Positions 13,556 through 23,954 of a stretch of DNA of 64,000 nt are shown piece after piece. Position 1 is the first letter of the stretch; each line of letters starts with the position of its first letter. The notes under the pieces were generated by a model. The model was not told where the DNA came from, did no database searches, and worked only from the letters and a program-made list of their open reading frames with translations. The position numbers and the translations under genes are program-made. Origin of the DNA: DSSB01 sp046346845 (GTDB lineage Bacteria; UBA10199; DSSB01); the NCBI GenBank assembly GCA_046346845.1, contig JAXMHH010000008.1:1-64000 (forward strand), written 5' to 3'.

Positions 13556-14305
13556 CTACTTGCCGGTCCACAGGCCCAGAGTTCTAACGATTTCGTACAG
13601 ACATACCGCCGAGGTAGCCGCAACATTAAGGCTGGAAATCTTACCAAGCAGGGGCAGTCGGATCAAGAAGTCACATTTTTCGTGGGTCAATCGCCGCATC
13701 CCCTTACCCTCCGACCCCAGGACCAAAAGGGTCTTCTCCGGCCAGGAGAAGGTCAGGGCATTTTCTGCGGCCTCCAAACTCGTCCCCACCGACCAAAACC
13801 CCGCCGCCTTGCAGTCTTCCAAGGCCCGCGACAGGTTGACCACCCGGCTGATCGCCAAATGCTCCGAGGCGCCGGCTGAGGCCTTCACCACCGCGGGGGT
13901 CACGTGGGTCGCCCGGTCGGTGCAAATCAAGACCCCGTCTACCCCGCAGGCCTCGGCGTTGCGCAACACGGCACCCAGGTTTTGCGGGTCTTGAATCTGA
14001 TCCAAGGCTAATAGAACACTTCTTTTCTTTTCCGAGGTGTTTTTCAGCAAAACCTCAAGTGCCACATAAGGATATTCTTCGACCTCTGCGGCCCATCCCT
14101 GGGCCAGGATTCCGGGCAGCTTGGATTCAAACCAGTTGCGCGGCACGGCGCCGACCTTCAATTTTCGCCGCTGGCAAAAACTCAGGGCCTCTTGCAGGGC
14201 GGCATCGGGTTTGGTGGAATCCAAATGAAAGAAGCGGAGCACCTTCCGCCGGCCGGCGCGAAAGGTTTCTAGGATGGGATTTTTTCCGTAGAGGAGTTCG
14301 GACAT
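13556..14305 (-). CDS. rlmB: 23S rRNA (guanosine-2'-O-)-methyltransferase RlmB-like (SpoU/TrmH family)
   Basis: The 249-residue SPOUT-fold enzyme has an N-terminal L30e-like substrate-binding domain (ELLYGKNPILETFRAG) and the three SpoU motifs: NLGAVLRNAEACGVDGV, LVLGSEGKGMRRLT and IPLLGKISSLNVAATSAV. The family 2'-O-methylates guanosine in 23S rRNA or tRNA. The YGKNPILE start is typical of RlmB, so that assignment is preferred over TrmH. It ends just upstream of the tRNA operon promoter. Confidence 0.92.
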   Translation of the reverse strand: MSELLYGKNPILETFRAGRRKVLRFFHLDSTKPDAALQEALSFCQRRKLKVGAVPRNWFESKLPGILAQGWAAEVEEYPYVALEVLLKNTSEKKRSVLLALDQIQDPQNLGAVLRNAEACGVDGVLICTDRATHVTPAVVKASAGASEHLAISRVVNLSRALEDCKAAGFWSVGTSLEAAENALTFSWPEKTLLVLGSEGKGMRRLTHEKCDFLIRLPLLGKISSLNVAATSAVCLYEIVRTLGLWTGK

Positions 14306-14315
14306 AGCCAGGTAT

Positions 14316-14350
14316 AAAAAAAAGGCCCAATCCCCCTAGGATTGGGCCTT
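14316..14350 (-). terminator. Intrinsic terminator after the 106-residue gene
   Basis: A perfect 12-bp stem AAGGCCCAATCC with a 5-nt loop is followed on the minus strand by an eight-T run into TATACC. It lies between the gene at 14377-14697 and the start of rlmB and should end transcripts of the former. Confidence 0.85.
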
Positions 14351-14376
14351 CCCGATACATCCTCACAAACCAAAGA

Positions 14377-14697
14377 TCAAGCCGTATAAGTTCCGAAAAT
14401 CCTTACTTTTTGATCCATTAACTCGGTCTCGATACGGCGCAGCGCATCCGGGTTTTCCCGCTTGAGATAGCGGCGGGCCATGAAATAGGCGCGCTTATAA
14501 TTTTCCATCTTGTCGAGCAGGTCCTCCTGGGCCAAGAGGTCCTTGGCCTCTTCCAGCTCGAGGCGGGCGTATTCGTGGCCATAGGAACTGTTATGCAGGA
14601 TCATTTCCCATTCCTTGGTCCCCTGCTTCGGGGCCGAGGGCTCGCCAAACTGCTCCTCGAGGATTGCCCTGCCATATTCAATGTCGATTACCGCCAT
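14377..14697 (-). CDS. Hypothetical protein, 106 residues
   Basis: Not recognised. The product is soluble and rich in Glu, Lys and Arg, with long predicted helices (about residues 42-105) and no signal peptide or membrane segment. It begins MAVIDIEYGRAILEEQFGEP. AGAGGTG lies about 6 nt before the ATG and an intrinsic terminator follows, so it looks like a real monocistronic gene. A 14-bp palindrome lies upstream in its promoter region. Confidence 0.75.
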   Translation of the reverse strand: MAVIDIEYGRAILEEQFGEPSAPKQGTKEWEMILHNSSYGHEYARLELEEAKDLLAQEDLLDKMENYKRAYFMARRYLKRENPDALRRIETELMDQKVRIFGTYTA

Positions 14698-15098
14698 CGC
14701 TTCACCTCTTAAGCTTTGAGTGAAGCAATTCCTTTGCCAAAAGATTCGCGGGGGTGGTGCAAATTCAATATATTGAAATTATTAATGTTTTATTAGAAAC
14801 ACCCGGCTCGAAACGTTCCCGTCGCAAGACCCCGCTCCCCGTTTTTCCGGGCGGTGGAAAAGAAATGGTGAGTGGAGTCCACAACCAGGCGGAATTAAGA
14901 GAAGCAGAGGATGGAATAGGTGATCGCCAATGCCGCGGCCTTGGTGATTTTCTTGACGGTCTTCATAAGATCCTTTCTCGAGGCGTCCTTGTGAGTCACC
15001 TCGATTGCGTGGGGCCAAGCTGCCATGGCTACGAGAAAGCCAGGTGACAAGTTTGAAAAATATTGAAAAATCTTTGGCTGCCCAGGTAGGAACGCGCC
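14698..15098. other. 400-bp intergenic region with AT-rich palindrome and a possible small ORF
   Basis: The part next to 14697 is AT-rich and contains the perfect palindrome TTCAATATATTGAA (14764-14777), a possible operator for the minus-strand gene. The middle holds a candidate 23-codon reading frame (listed separately). No strong promoter or other gene was identified. Confidence 0.6.
14895..14966 (-). CDS. Candidate small protein, 23 residues
   Basis: A short reading frame starting MKTVKKITKAAALAITYSIL and ending CFS-stop. AAAGGATCTT precedes the ATG at a good distance. The sequence has a basic N-terminus and a hydrophobic middle, like a signal peptide or a tiny membrane peptide. No homologue is known to me. 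It could equally be chance, or the broken start of a decayed exported protein. Confidence 0.3.
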   Translation of the reverse strand: MKTVKKITKAAALAITYSILCFS

Positions 15099-15809
15099 AT
15101 GACATCCAAAAAATTACCCAAACTTTATCAGTATAACGTGTGTCCCTTCTGCTGGAAGGTCAAGGCCATCCTCGGCTATAAAAAGATCCCCTACCAGCCG
15201 GTCGAGGTGCACCCCCTCAACAAAAAAGAGATCCACTTCTCCAAGGAGTACAAAAAGGTCCCCATCTTCATCGACGCCGCGGGAAACCAGGTGAACGACT
15301 CCACCCCCATCATGAAGTACATCGACGAGCAGTTCCCGGAGACGCCGGTGTTTGCGAAGAACGCGGAAGACAGGGAGGTCGAAGAGAAATGGTTGAAGTG
15401 GGCGGACGCGACCCTGGTGAGGGCCCTTCCACCACTGATCTATCGCAAGCTTGGCGACTCGCTCAAGGCCTTCGACTACATCACCCAACAGGAAAAATTT
15501 AACTGGCTCCAACAAAGGACCATCAAGTACTCCGGCGCCTTGGTCATGACCATGGTGGCCAAAAAAAGCGCCAAGGAGCAGGGCATCGCCGATCCGGAGA
15601 CCCACCTCAAGAAATGCCTGGGGGACTGGGAAAAGGCCCTGGGAGGACGCGACTACCTAGGCGGCAAGCGGCCCAATGGCGCCGACCTGGCCGTCTTCGG
15701 CATCCTAAAGAGCATCGAAACCCTGCCTGCCTTCCGCCATATCCAGGAAAATCGCCCGGTCCGGGACTGGTACCAGCGAGTGGACCGCGCCGCCCTGGAG
15801 GCGGCCTAG
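15099..15809 (+). CDS. Glutathione S-transferase-fold protein, prostaglandin E synthase 2-like
   Basis: A 236-residue protein with an N-terminal glutaredoxin/thioredoxin-like domain carrying Cys15-Pro-Phe-Cys18 and the cis-Pro region KKVPIFIDAAG. A C-terminal all-helical GST-like domain follows (about 90-236). The CPFCWKVK motif and overall shape match the mPGES-2 family, which has many bacterial members of unsettled substrate. No signal peptide is seen. Its stop codon overlaps that of the convergent bolA-like gene within the tetranucleotide CTAG. The actual substrate cannot be told from sequence. Confidence 0.8.
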   Translation: MTSKKLPKLYQYNVCPFCWKVKAILGYKKIPYQPVEVHPLNKKEIHFSKEYKKVPIFIDAAGNQVNDSTPIMKYIDEQFPETPVFAKNAEDREVEEKWLKWADATLVRALPPLIYRKLGDSLKAFDYITQQEKFNWLQQRTIKYSGALVMTMVAKKSAKEQGIADPETHLKKCLGDWEKALGGRDYLGGKRPNGADLAVFGILKSIETLPAFRHIQENRPVRDWYQRVDRAALEAA

Positions 15810-16108
15810 GCGGAAGCGCCCCCGCCGCCCCGCCTCTGCCATTGGGAGGGGCTGTAGGTGTTCAGCGCCAGGGCGTGGATTTCGCTTCCAAACAGGCCTT
15901 TCAGGGCCTCGTTCACCATGCGATGCTGTTCGACCAGGGTCTTGCCCTCGAAGGCCGGGGCGACCACCGTGACCAAGTAGTGCCCTCCCCCGCCCTGCCG
16001 CGCTCCGGCATGCCCGCGGTGCTTGGCGCTGTCGTCCAGCACTTCCAGGAATACGGGGCACAAGGCGGCGGTCAGGGCCTCCTCGAGTTTTTCGACCTGT
16101 AATTTCAT
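15806..16108 (-). CDS. BolA family protein
   Basis: A 100-residue BolA/IbaG-like protein with the class-II KH-like fold. The segments DDSAKHRGHAGA, GGHYLVTVVAPAFEGKTLVEQHRMV and the NEALKGLFGSEIHALAL tail are diagnostic. BolA proteins pair with monothiol glutaredoxins in Fe-S trafficking or act on envelope functions. A glutaredoxin-like gene is the convergent neighbour, but that pairing may be coincidental. The His and Cys candidates for cluster binding are present (His30, His33, His63). Confidence 0.88.
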   Translation of the reverse strand: MKLQVEKLEEALTAALCPVFLEVLDDSAKHRGHAGARQGGGGHYLVTVVAPAFEGKTLVEQHRMVNEALKGLFGSEIHALALNTYSPSQWQRRGGGGASA

Positions 16109-16200
16109 GCAAATGTCGCTATATTTTTTTTGAATCCTCCGTCAATTCGTTATAGGAGGCAGCGGTTCCGGCGCCACAATCGCCGCCGGCGAAGGGAAGC

Positions 16201-18270
<2,070 letters not shown>

Positions 18271-18838
18271 TGCTGCTTCATGAACAGAATCGAGACCGAC
18301 ACGATGCCGGCCAGCAGATAGAAGAGCGGGGCCAGCCGCGGCCGGCAGCGCCGGACCGCCAGGGCGCTGATCACCGCCAGCGCCACGTGCAGCGAGGGGA
18401 AGCAATTGAAGGGCTGGTCGATCCAATAGAAAAAGCGCAGGATATTGGTGAAAAAATCGTAGGGCGGATGCAGCTCGACCCGCAGGGTGTATTTCACCGG
18501 ATAGAGCAGAAAGCAGGCGAAACACACCACGCCGGCGCCCGCAAAGGCCTTGGCGGCGGCCTTGATCGTCTCGTAATCCTTCCAGCACAGGAAGAAGGTC
18601 GCCACGGGGATGAAATAGACGATCGAATAGAAGGGCGCAAAATACTTGATGAAGGGGATTTGGTAATCCAGGGAAATGGCCAGGTCGTGGGCGGCCCCTT
18701 GGCGGGTCAAATAGGCGTTGATGCCCAAATAGCCGGCGATATGCAGGGTCAGGTTGCCGAAGAGCATGGCGAACTTTTTCAGGCTCAAAGAACTCATCTC
18801 GCCATGCCATAGCCGGGGCGGGGAAATTTTTCCAGCGC

Positions 18839-19387
18839 TTAGCGAGGGCCCTCCGAAAAAACCTCGGCGCTGAAGGCCTCGATCCGCAGGGGGCCATGCC
18901 GCCAATAATCCAAGGGCAAGCCGGCCTTTTGGCAGGTGTGACTGAGGAAGGTCGCCGCGTCCCAACCGTATTCGGTCGCCACCTGCGGCAAGAGGAGTCC
19001 GCGACGCGCTCCGGCGCTGACGATCAGGCCGTGGAGACCCACTTGGATCTCCTCCACCCCGGCGATCGGCTTCGGCTCGGTGAGGGCGCTGATCTCGAAT
19101 TCGATTTCCACCAATTCCTCGAACCGCACCGGGGAAAAACGGTAGTCCTGGGTGGCGGCGGCGATCGCCATCTCTTGGACGGTTCGGTAGAGGGGATCCG
19201 GGGAGATGATGCGGCCGATGCAGCCCCGCAGTTCCTCGCCGCGATGCAGGGTGACGAAGGCGCCGCCGGGGCGATGCAGGCCCGCCTCGGAGGCCTCGCG
19301 AAACTCGGCCCGGCCCTGGCGCAGCTGCTCCTCCACCGCGAAGCGGGCGAATCGCAGCAATTCGGATTTTTCTCGTTCCTTGAGCAT
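18839..19387 (-). CDS. AMMECR1 domain protein (AmmeMemoRadiSam protein A-like)
   Basis: A 182-residue AMMECR1-domain protein with the hallmark LRGCIG motif (RGEELRGCIGRI), the PLYRTVQEMAIAAATQDYRF helix and the GLLLPQVATEYGWD segment. In many bacteria it is encoded beside a Memo-family protein and a radical-SAM enzyme. Neither partner is in this window. The molecular function of the family is not settled. The ATG at 19387 was preferred over an upstream TTG. Confidence 0.9.
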   Translation of the reverse strand: MLKEREKSELLRFARFAVEEQLRQGRAEFREASEAGLHRPGGAFVTLHRGEELRGCIGRIISPDPLYRTVQEMAIAAATQDYRFSPVRFEELVEIEFEISALTEPKPIAGVEEIQVGLHGLIVSAGARRGLLLPQVATEYGWDAATFLSHTCQKAGLPLDYWRHGPLRIEAFSAEVFSEGPR

Positions 19388-19491
19388 GCTCCGCAAGGGC
19401 CGGGGAATAACTGCCCCGGATTTCCCAAGGCCTTCATCTTAGCGATTTTTTCTTATTTCGGTAAGCTTCTCTTTCCTGCTATAAATTCCCC

Positions 19492-20712
19492 ATGAGCCGC
19501 CTCAAGGGTAAAATGGTCTTGCTCGGGGTCAGCGGCGGCATCGCCGCCTACAAGGCCTGCGAGCTGGTCCGCCGCCTTTCGGAGCGGGGCGCAGAGGTCC
19601 ACGTCATCCTGACCGCCTCCGCCCAGCAATTCGTCACCGCGCTGAGCTTCCAGGCCCTCTCCGGCAATCCCGTCCACAGCGACCTGTTCAGCCTCACCGA
19701 AGAGTCCGAGATGAGCCACATCCGGCTCGCCGACCAGGCCGACCTCCTGGTGATCGCCCCGGCCACCGCCGACTTGATCGCCAAATTGGCCCATGGCATG
19801 GCTAACGACCTCCTCACCACCGTCGCCCTGGTCACCCGCGCCCCCGTCTGGTTCGCGCCCTCCATGAACGTCAACATGTGGGACAAGGCTGTCGTCCAAG
19901 ATAATGTCCGCAGCCTGCAGGAAAGGGGCTACCGCATGATCGAGCCGGGCGAGGGTTACCTGGCCTGCGGTTGGGAGGGCAAGGGAAGGATGGCCGAGCC
20001 GGAAGAGATTGTCGCCGCCTGCGAGTCCCAGTTCGGAGCCCCGACTCCCGCCAAAAAAAAAAGTCTCAGCGGCCTTAAGGTCTTGATCAACGCGGGCCCC
20101 ACCCGCGAATTCCTCGATCCCGTCCGATTCCTCAGCAATCCCAGCACGGGCAAGATGGGCTTCGCCTTGGCCGAGGCCGCGCAGCGCCGCGGCGCCGAGG
20201 TCACTCTGGTGGCGGGCCCCGTGACCCTGCCGACGCCGGCGGGCGTGCGCCGCATCGATGTCGTCTCCTCCGCCGAAATGGGAAAGGCCTGCCAGCGCCT
20301 CTTTCCCGACGCCGATCTATTCATCGGCACCGCGGCCGTCGGGGATTTCGCCCCCGCCAAGGCGTTGCCGCACAAGCTCAAGAAGAACGGGCGGGCCTTG
20401 CGGCTCGAACTGCAACCGACCACCGACATCCTGCTCACCCTGGGCCGAGCCAAGCGCAAGGGCCAGATCCTGGTGGGCTTCGCCGCGGAAACCGAGTCGC
20501 TCCTCCCCCACGCCCGGGAAAAGTTGAAAAGAAAAAACCTCGATCTGATCGTCGCCAATGACGTGTCCAGCCGCGAGGTCGGCTTCGGCAGCGAAGAGAA
20601 CCGCGTCACCCTGATCGGAAGGTCCGGAAAACCCGTGGCGCTAAAAAAGGCTCAAAAATCGGAACTCGCCGAACAGATCTTCGACGCCATCGAACAACTC
20701 CTCCCCAAATAA
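19492..20712 (+). CDS. coaBC: Phosphopantothenoylcysteine decarboxylase / phosphopantothenate-cysteine ligase
   Basis: A bifunctional coenzyme A biosynthesis enzyme of 406 residues. The N-terminal CoaC flavoprotein domain (1-180) has GVSGGIAAYKA, the active-site region EMSHIRLADQADL and the PSMNVNMWD clamp. The C-terminal CoaB domain (190-406) has INAGPTREFLDPVRFLSNPS and the GFAAETE loop. It ligates 4'-phosphopantothenate with cysteine and decarboxylates the product. It is followed by an intrinsic terminator and is probably monocistronic. Confidence 0.97.
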   Translation: MSRLKGKMVLLGVSGGIAAYKACELVRRLSERGAEVHVILTASAQQFVTALSFQALSGNPVHSDLFSLTEESEMSHIRLADQADLLVIAPATADLIAKLAHGMANDLLTTVALVTRAPVWFAPSMNVNMWDKAVVQDNVRSLQERGYRMIEPGEGYLACGWEGKGRMAEPEEIVAACESQFGAPTPAKKKSLSGLKVLINAGPTREFLDPVRFLSNPSTGKMGFALAEAAQRRGAEVTLVAGPVTLPTPAGVRRIDVVSSAEMGKACQRLFPDADLFIGTAAVGDFAPAKALPHKLKKNGRALRLELQPTTDILLTLGRAKRKGQILVGFAAETESLLPHAREKLKRKNLDLIVANDVSSREVGFGSEENRVTLIGRSGKPVALKKAQKSELAEQIFDAIEQLLPK

Positions 20713-20745
20713 AAAAGGCCCCTCCGTCGGGAGGAGCCTTTTTGA
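20713..20745 (+). terminator. Intrinsic terminator of coaBC
   Basis: Stem AAAAGGCCCCTCC / GGAGGAGCCTTTT (one mismatch) with a GTCG loop, ending in a T-run on the plus strand. The A-run on the left side lets it also serve the convergent lipoprotein gene on the minus strand. Confidence 0.85.
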
Positions 20746-20761
20746 GAAGATAGAAATTCGC

Positions 20762-21964
20762 TTAGGGACGCGTCACCACGGAGTTCTTGAAAAATTCCTT
20801 GATGAAGGCATCCCTAAAATCCAGCCCATCGCCCTTCACCTCCACCGGATTCTCCGCGACCTTGGCCGAATCGGGCAACTCCGTCGCCATCTTTTTCAGG
20901 TCGATGCCCGTCTTGAGCTGGGAATTGCTCAAAAAGACGGTTCCACCCCGGATGGAATCCTTCAATTGCGAGACAAAGATCGCCATTTTCGCCTGTCCCT
21001 CGAAATCGTGCGGGATGGTATCTTTGAGCAGGTCGCTGCTGAGCAACCAGGCCTCGGGAGGCCGCATGATGACGTTCCCGGCCCCGAGCGCATAGGCGCT
21101 CAACCACACATCGAGATAGGGGAGCAAGGCGCTGCCGTTCGCCGTCCCCTTAAGGCTGAGCAGCTTCGGCGCCGTATTCATGTCTTGGACCAGGGTATTG
21201 ATGTCGGCGAAGCTGTCCGAATTGGTGATTCCCAGGTCGTAATAGGGGTAGACCTTGGCGGCGAAACGCAGGGCATCCACCCAAGGCAAGTAATAGGAAG
21301 CCTCGGTGAAGGTGAAGACCAGCTCGGTGGAATTGTCGTTGAAATGGGCAGGGATCTTGGAATTGATGAATTTGGGATCGGTGGCCATCGCCTTCAACAG
21401 CACGTGCCAATCGTCGAAATTTTCCCCGATGAATTCCGCCGCCTTACCGACCACGTCGGAGATGGAATGGCCCTTTTGCTCGTGGAACTTGAAGAAATTC
21501 CTGGCGAGCACCAAGCCATCGCCGGGATATTTGGCAGCCAATTGAGTCGTGAGATTGTCGGGATCCCCGTCCGTGCCAAAGACCGTTTTGGCCTGGATAT
21601 TGAGATCGGCAACATACTGAAACTGGGGGCTCTCCACCGCCAGAGCCATGCTGGACAGGAAGGCATAAAAGGCCGCCTCGGTATTGGGGCTGTTAGGATC
21701 GGCTTTGACGCTGTCGTTGAAGGCGCAGCGGGCCTGCCGGTTGGCCTCTTTAAAATCGTTGGCGGCAAAGGCGGTCTTGGCCCCTGCCAAGGTGCCATTT
21801 CCCTCACAGCCATCCACGAGTGCCTTTTCAACCGGCTCAGCGGCCGTCACCTGGGCACCGGGGCTTTCTTCCTCCCCAGCCGGGGCCTTTTGGTTTTTAC
21901 TGCATCCCGAATAAACAAGAGTCGTAACCAGCAGTGCCACCCCGATCGCCTTCCAGTTTTTCAT
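20762..21964 (-). CDS. Hypothetical lipoprotein, 400 residues
   Basis: Not recognised beyond its export signal: MKNWKAIGVALLVTTLVYSGC is a type II signal peptide with the lipidated Cys21 in VYSGC. The mature part is mostly helical, with repeat-like segments (GAKTAFAANDFKEANRQARCAFN resembles a TPR helix pair). A periplasmic or outer-membrane-anchored role is likely. GGAAATT precedes the start. It shares a bidirectional terminator region with coaBC. Confidence 0.8.
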   Translation of the reverse strand: MKNWKAIGVALLVTTLVYSGCSKNQKAPAGEEESPGAQVTAAEPVEKALVDGCEGNGTLAGAKTAFAANDFKEANRQARCAFNDSVKADPNSPNTEAAFYAFLSSMALAVESPQFQYVADLNIQAKTVFGTDGDPDNLTTQLAAKYPGDGLVLARNFFKFHEQKGHSISDVVGKAAEFIGENFDDWHVLLKAMATDPKFINSKIPAHFNDNSTELVFTFTEASYYLPWVDALRFAAKVYPYYDLGITNSDSFADINTLVQDMNTAPKLLSLKGTANGSALLPYLDVWLSAYALGAGNVIMRPPEAWLLSSDLLKDTIPHDFEGQAKMAIFVSQLKDSIRGGTVFLSNSQLKTGIDLKKMATELPDSAKVAENPVEVKGDGLDFRDAFIKEFFKNSVVTRP

Positions 21965-22088
21965 GGGAATTTCCTTTCAATGAATGGAGCAAAAGTCGAA
22001 AAAGAGACCCTAATAATCTTCTTATCGGCCGGTGCCCCAAAGCAAGTTGCCTGAGAGACAAGATATTAATTCCATTAATTACGAATAG

Positions 22089-23003
22089 TTACTGGATGGC
22101 ATCCATGATCACCGGCAGGTCCACCGGCTTATAAATCCCCTCCTTGAGGCTGGAGCGGATCTCCCCGATCAAATGCCGGGCCTGGGACCGGCTGATGATC
22201 TCCTTGCGGGTGTAGCTGCGCAGGTCCTTCGCCATTTCCTTGGCGTAGAGCAATTTCAACTGCCCGGCCGGATCGGCCCGCAGCACCCTCGCCTGCTCCG
22301 GCCCTTGCAGGAATTCGATGAGGACCTCGTGGCAGAGGTTCTTGTATTCCCGGACGTCCTGGTCTTCCAGCTCGTAGTCGCTGCGTTTGGCCAGCAATTC
22401 GGCCGCCTGCCGCCACTTGTTCATGCGCTGCACCAGCAAGAGACTGTCGAATATCTTCTTGTTCGTCTTGAAGCTGAAAATGGTGCGTTTCAGGCAGCGT
22501 TCCAGGAAACGATCGAGCTCGCGGTAATCCCCCTCCGCGACCTCCTCCAGGGTCTTCCATACCTTGGGGTCCAGCTTGAGGTCGAAGCGCATCTCCCAAT
22601 AGGTATGCCGCAGGGTCAGGGTCTCGTAGGAACGGATGATCTTGTAGGGGACGAAGAAATTATGGGCAACCGTATCCACCGAGAGGTGGGAGAGGTAGCC
22701 GTAGATGAAGGTCCGCTCGCGCTCGGTCTCGGCCCGATCCAGGAGGGGCAGCGCCACATCCCAGTGGTGGCAGTGGTAGAGCTCGCCGGCGTATTTCTTT
22801 CCGAAGATGATGTCGGCGGCGATGGTGCCGTAAAGAAAGGTCTCGGGAAATTTCTTGAGCAGGGCCCGGATCGGGGGCGCCAGGACCGCGGCATGGGCCA
22901 AGGCATAACTGGCGTAGCTCATATGGGCGCCAGGCCCCCAGGCATGGGCCGCCAGCGGCAAAAGAAGGTAGACAGCGCAGGCGAAAAGGCCATAGAGCAG
23001 CAT
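22089..23003 (-). CDS. Zinc-dependent phospholipase C-like protein
   Basis: A 304-residue exported protein. It has a hydrophobic N-terminus followed by AWGPGAHMSYASYAL, where Trp and His are the first zinc ligands in the P1 nuclease/PLC fold. FLYGTIAADI, HHWDVA and GYLSHLSVDTVAHNFFVP supply further His/Asp ligands. This pattern is that of the zinc-dependent phospholipase C / S1-P1 superfamily. The C-terminal half is helical and charged with no known match. Substrate and enzymatic activity are inferred only from the fold. It is divergent to the UDG gene, 23 bp apart. Confidence 0.78.
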   Translation of the reverse strand: MLLYGLFACAVYLLLPLAAHAWGPGAHMSYASYALAHAAVLAPPIRALLKKFPETFLYGTIAADIIFGKKYAGELYHCHHWDVALPLLDRAETERERTFIYGYLSHLSVDTVAHNFFVPYKIIRSYETLTLRHTYWEMRFDLKLDPKVWKTLEEVAEGDYRELDRFLERCLKRTIFSFKTNKKIFDSLLLVQRMNKWRQAAELLAKRSDYELEDQDVREYKNLCHEVLIEFLQGPEQARVLRADPAGQLKLLYAKEMAKDLRSYTRKEIISRSQARHLIGEIRSSLKEGIYKPVDLPVIMDAIQ

Positions 23004-23026
23004 GGGGAGAGGTTAGAACAAGGCCC

Positions 23027-23842
23027 ATGAAAACGGAAGAGTTGGCTCGAAAAAAGTTAGAGGCGCTCTACTTGGCCGGGGAGCGCGAGATCCCGCGAAC
23101 CGGCCCCGCCGGCGAGATCGGATCCAGCGCTTCCTCTGCCCCCTCCTCAGCCGAGGCCGCCGCGACGCGGCCCCTGCCCGAGCCGGCAAGGCCGGCGGTC
23201 GCAACGCAACGCGACGCCTCCAATTCAAAGTCCGCAACCGAACGTCAGGCCGAACTCGACAAGATCCGCGCCGAGATCAGCGACTGCCGCCGCTGCCGGC
23301 TCTGCGAGCAGCGCAGCAACATCGTCTTCGGAGTGGGCCATCCCGGCGCCGAGCTGATGTTCGTCGGAGAGGCCCCCGGCCGCGACGAGGACCTCAAGGG
23401 GGAACCCTTCGTGGGCCGCGCCGGACAACTCTTGACCAAGATCATCGAGGCGATGAAATTCCAGCGTTCCGAGGTCTATATCGCGAACGTCGTCAAATGC
23501 CGCCCGCCCGAAAACCGCAATCCCGCTCCCGACGAAATCTCGACCTGCGAACCCTTCCTGCTGCGTCAAATCGAGATCATCCGCCCCAAGGTCATCGTGG
23601 GCTTGGGCAACTTCGCGGTGCAGACCTTGCTGCAGACCGAGGCCAAGATCACCGGCCTCCGCGGCCGTTTCCACCCCTGGCCCTCGGCGCTCGTGAAGGC
23701 CAAATTCGAGACCAGCCTGCCCGAGGGTTCGATCCAGCTCATGCCCACCTACCACCCCGCCTTCCTGCTGCGAAATCCCAACATGAAGCGCCCCGTCTGG
23801 GAAGACATGCAAAAGGTCATGGCCCTATTGACAAAGGCCTGA
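23027..23842 (+). CDS. Uracil-DNA glycosylase, family 4 (4Fe-4S)
   Basis: A base-excision repair enzyme removing uracil from DNA. After a roughly 75-residue low-complexity linker, the domain has the cluster cysteines Cys87, Cys90, Cys158 and Cys174. The catalytic motif GEAPGRDED is at about 114-122, followed by NVVKCRPPENRNP and the DNA-intercalating motif TYHPAFLLRNP. Family-4 enzymes are typical of archaea and many bacteria lacking Ung. The N-terminal linker is longer than usual and Ala/Pro-rich, like the tails described in some SPO1/Pol-type fusions. Confidence 0.92.
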   Translation: MKTEELARKKLEALYLAGEREIPRTGPAGEIGSSASSAPSSAEAAATRPLPEPARPAVATQRDASNSKSATERQAELDKIRAEISDCRRCRLCEQRSNIVFGVGHPGAELMFVGEAPGRDEDLKGEPFVGRAGQLLTKIIEAMKFQRSEVYIANVVKCRPPENRNPAPDEISTCEPFLLRQIEIIRPKVIVGLGNFAVQTLLQTEAKITGLRGRFHPWPSALVKAKFETSLPEGSIQLMPTYHPAFLLRNPNMKRPVWEDMQKVMALLTKA

Positions 23843-23868
23843 AAAACCCTTAGACGCCTTGCGTTATT

Positions 23869-23905
23869 TTGACGCATCAAGTTAAGTGATCAATATTATT
23901 AACTT
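23869..23905 (+). promoter_or_regulatory. Candidate promoter with inverted repeat upstream of the 814-residue protein
   Basis: TTGACG at 23869-23874 is followed 17-19 bp later by AATATTAT. The inverted repeat AAGTTAA...TTAACTT (23879-23905) brackets the putative -10 box, the layout of a repressor operator. Assignment is by eye only. Confidence 0.4.
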
Positions 23906-23954
23906 ATCTTGAAATGTGTCGATTTCCTGATTTCTGGGTAAGGAGTTTTTCATC

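Noticed and set aside
14782..15105. 107-residue minus-strand frame across the spacer
   Set aside because: Its translation has no domain-like pattern and no ribosome site, and it overlaps the GST-like gene start.
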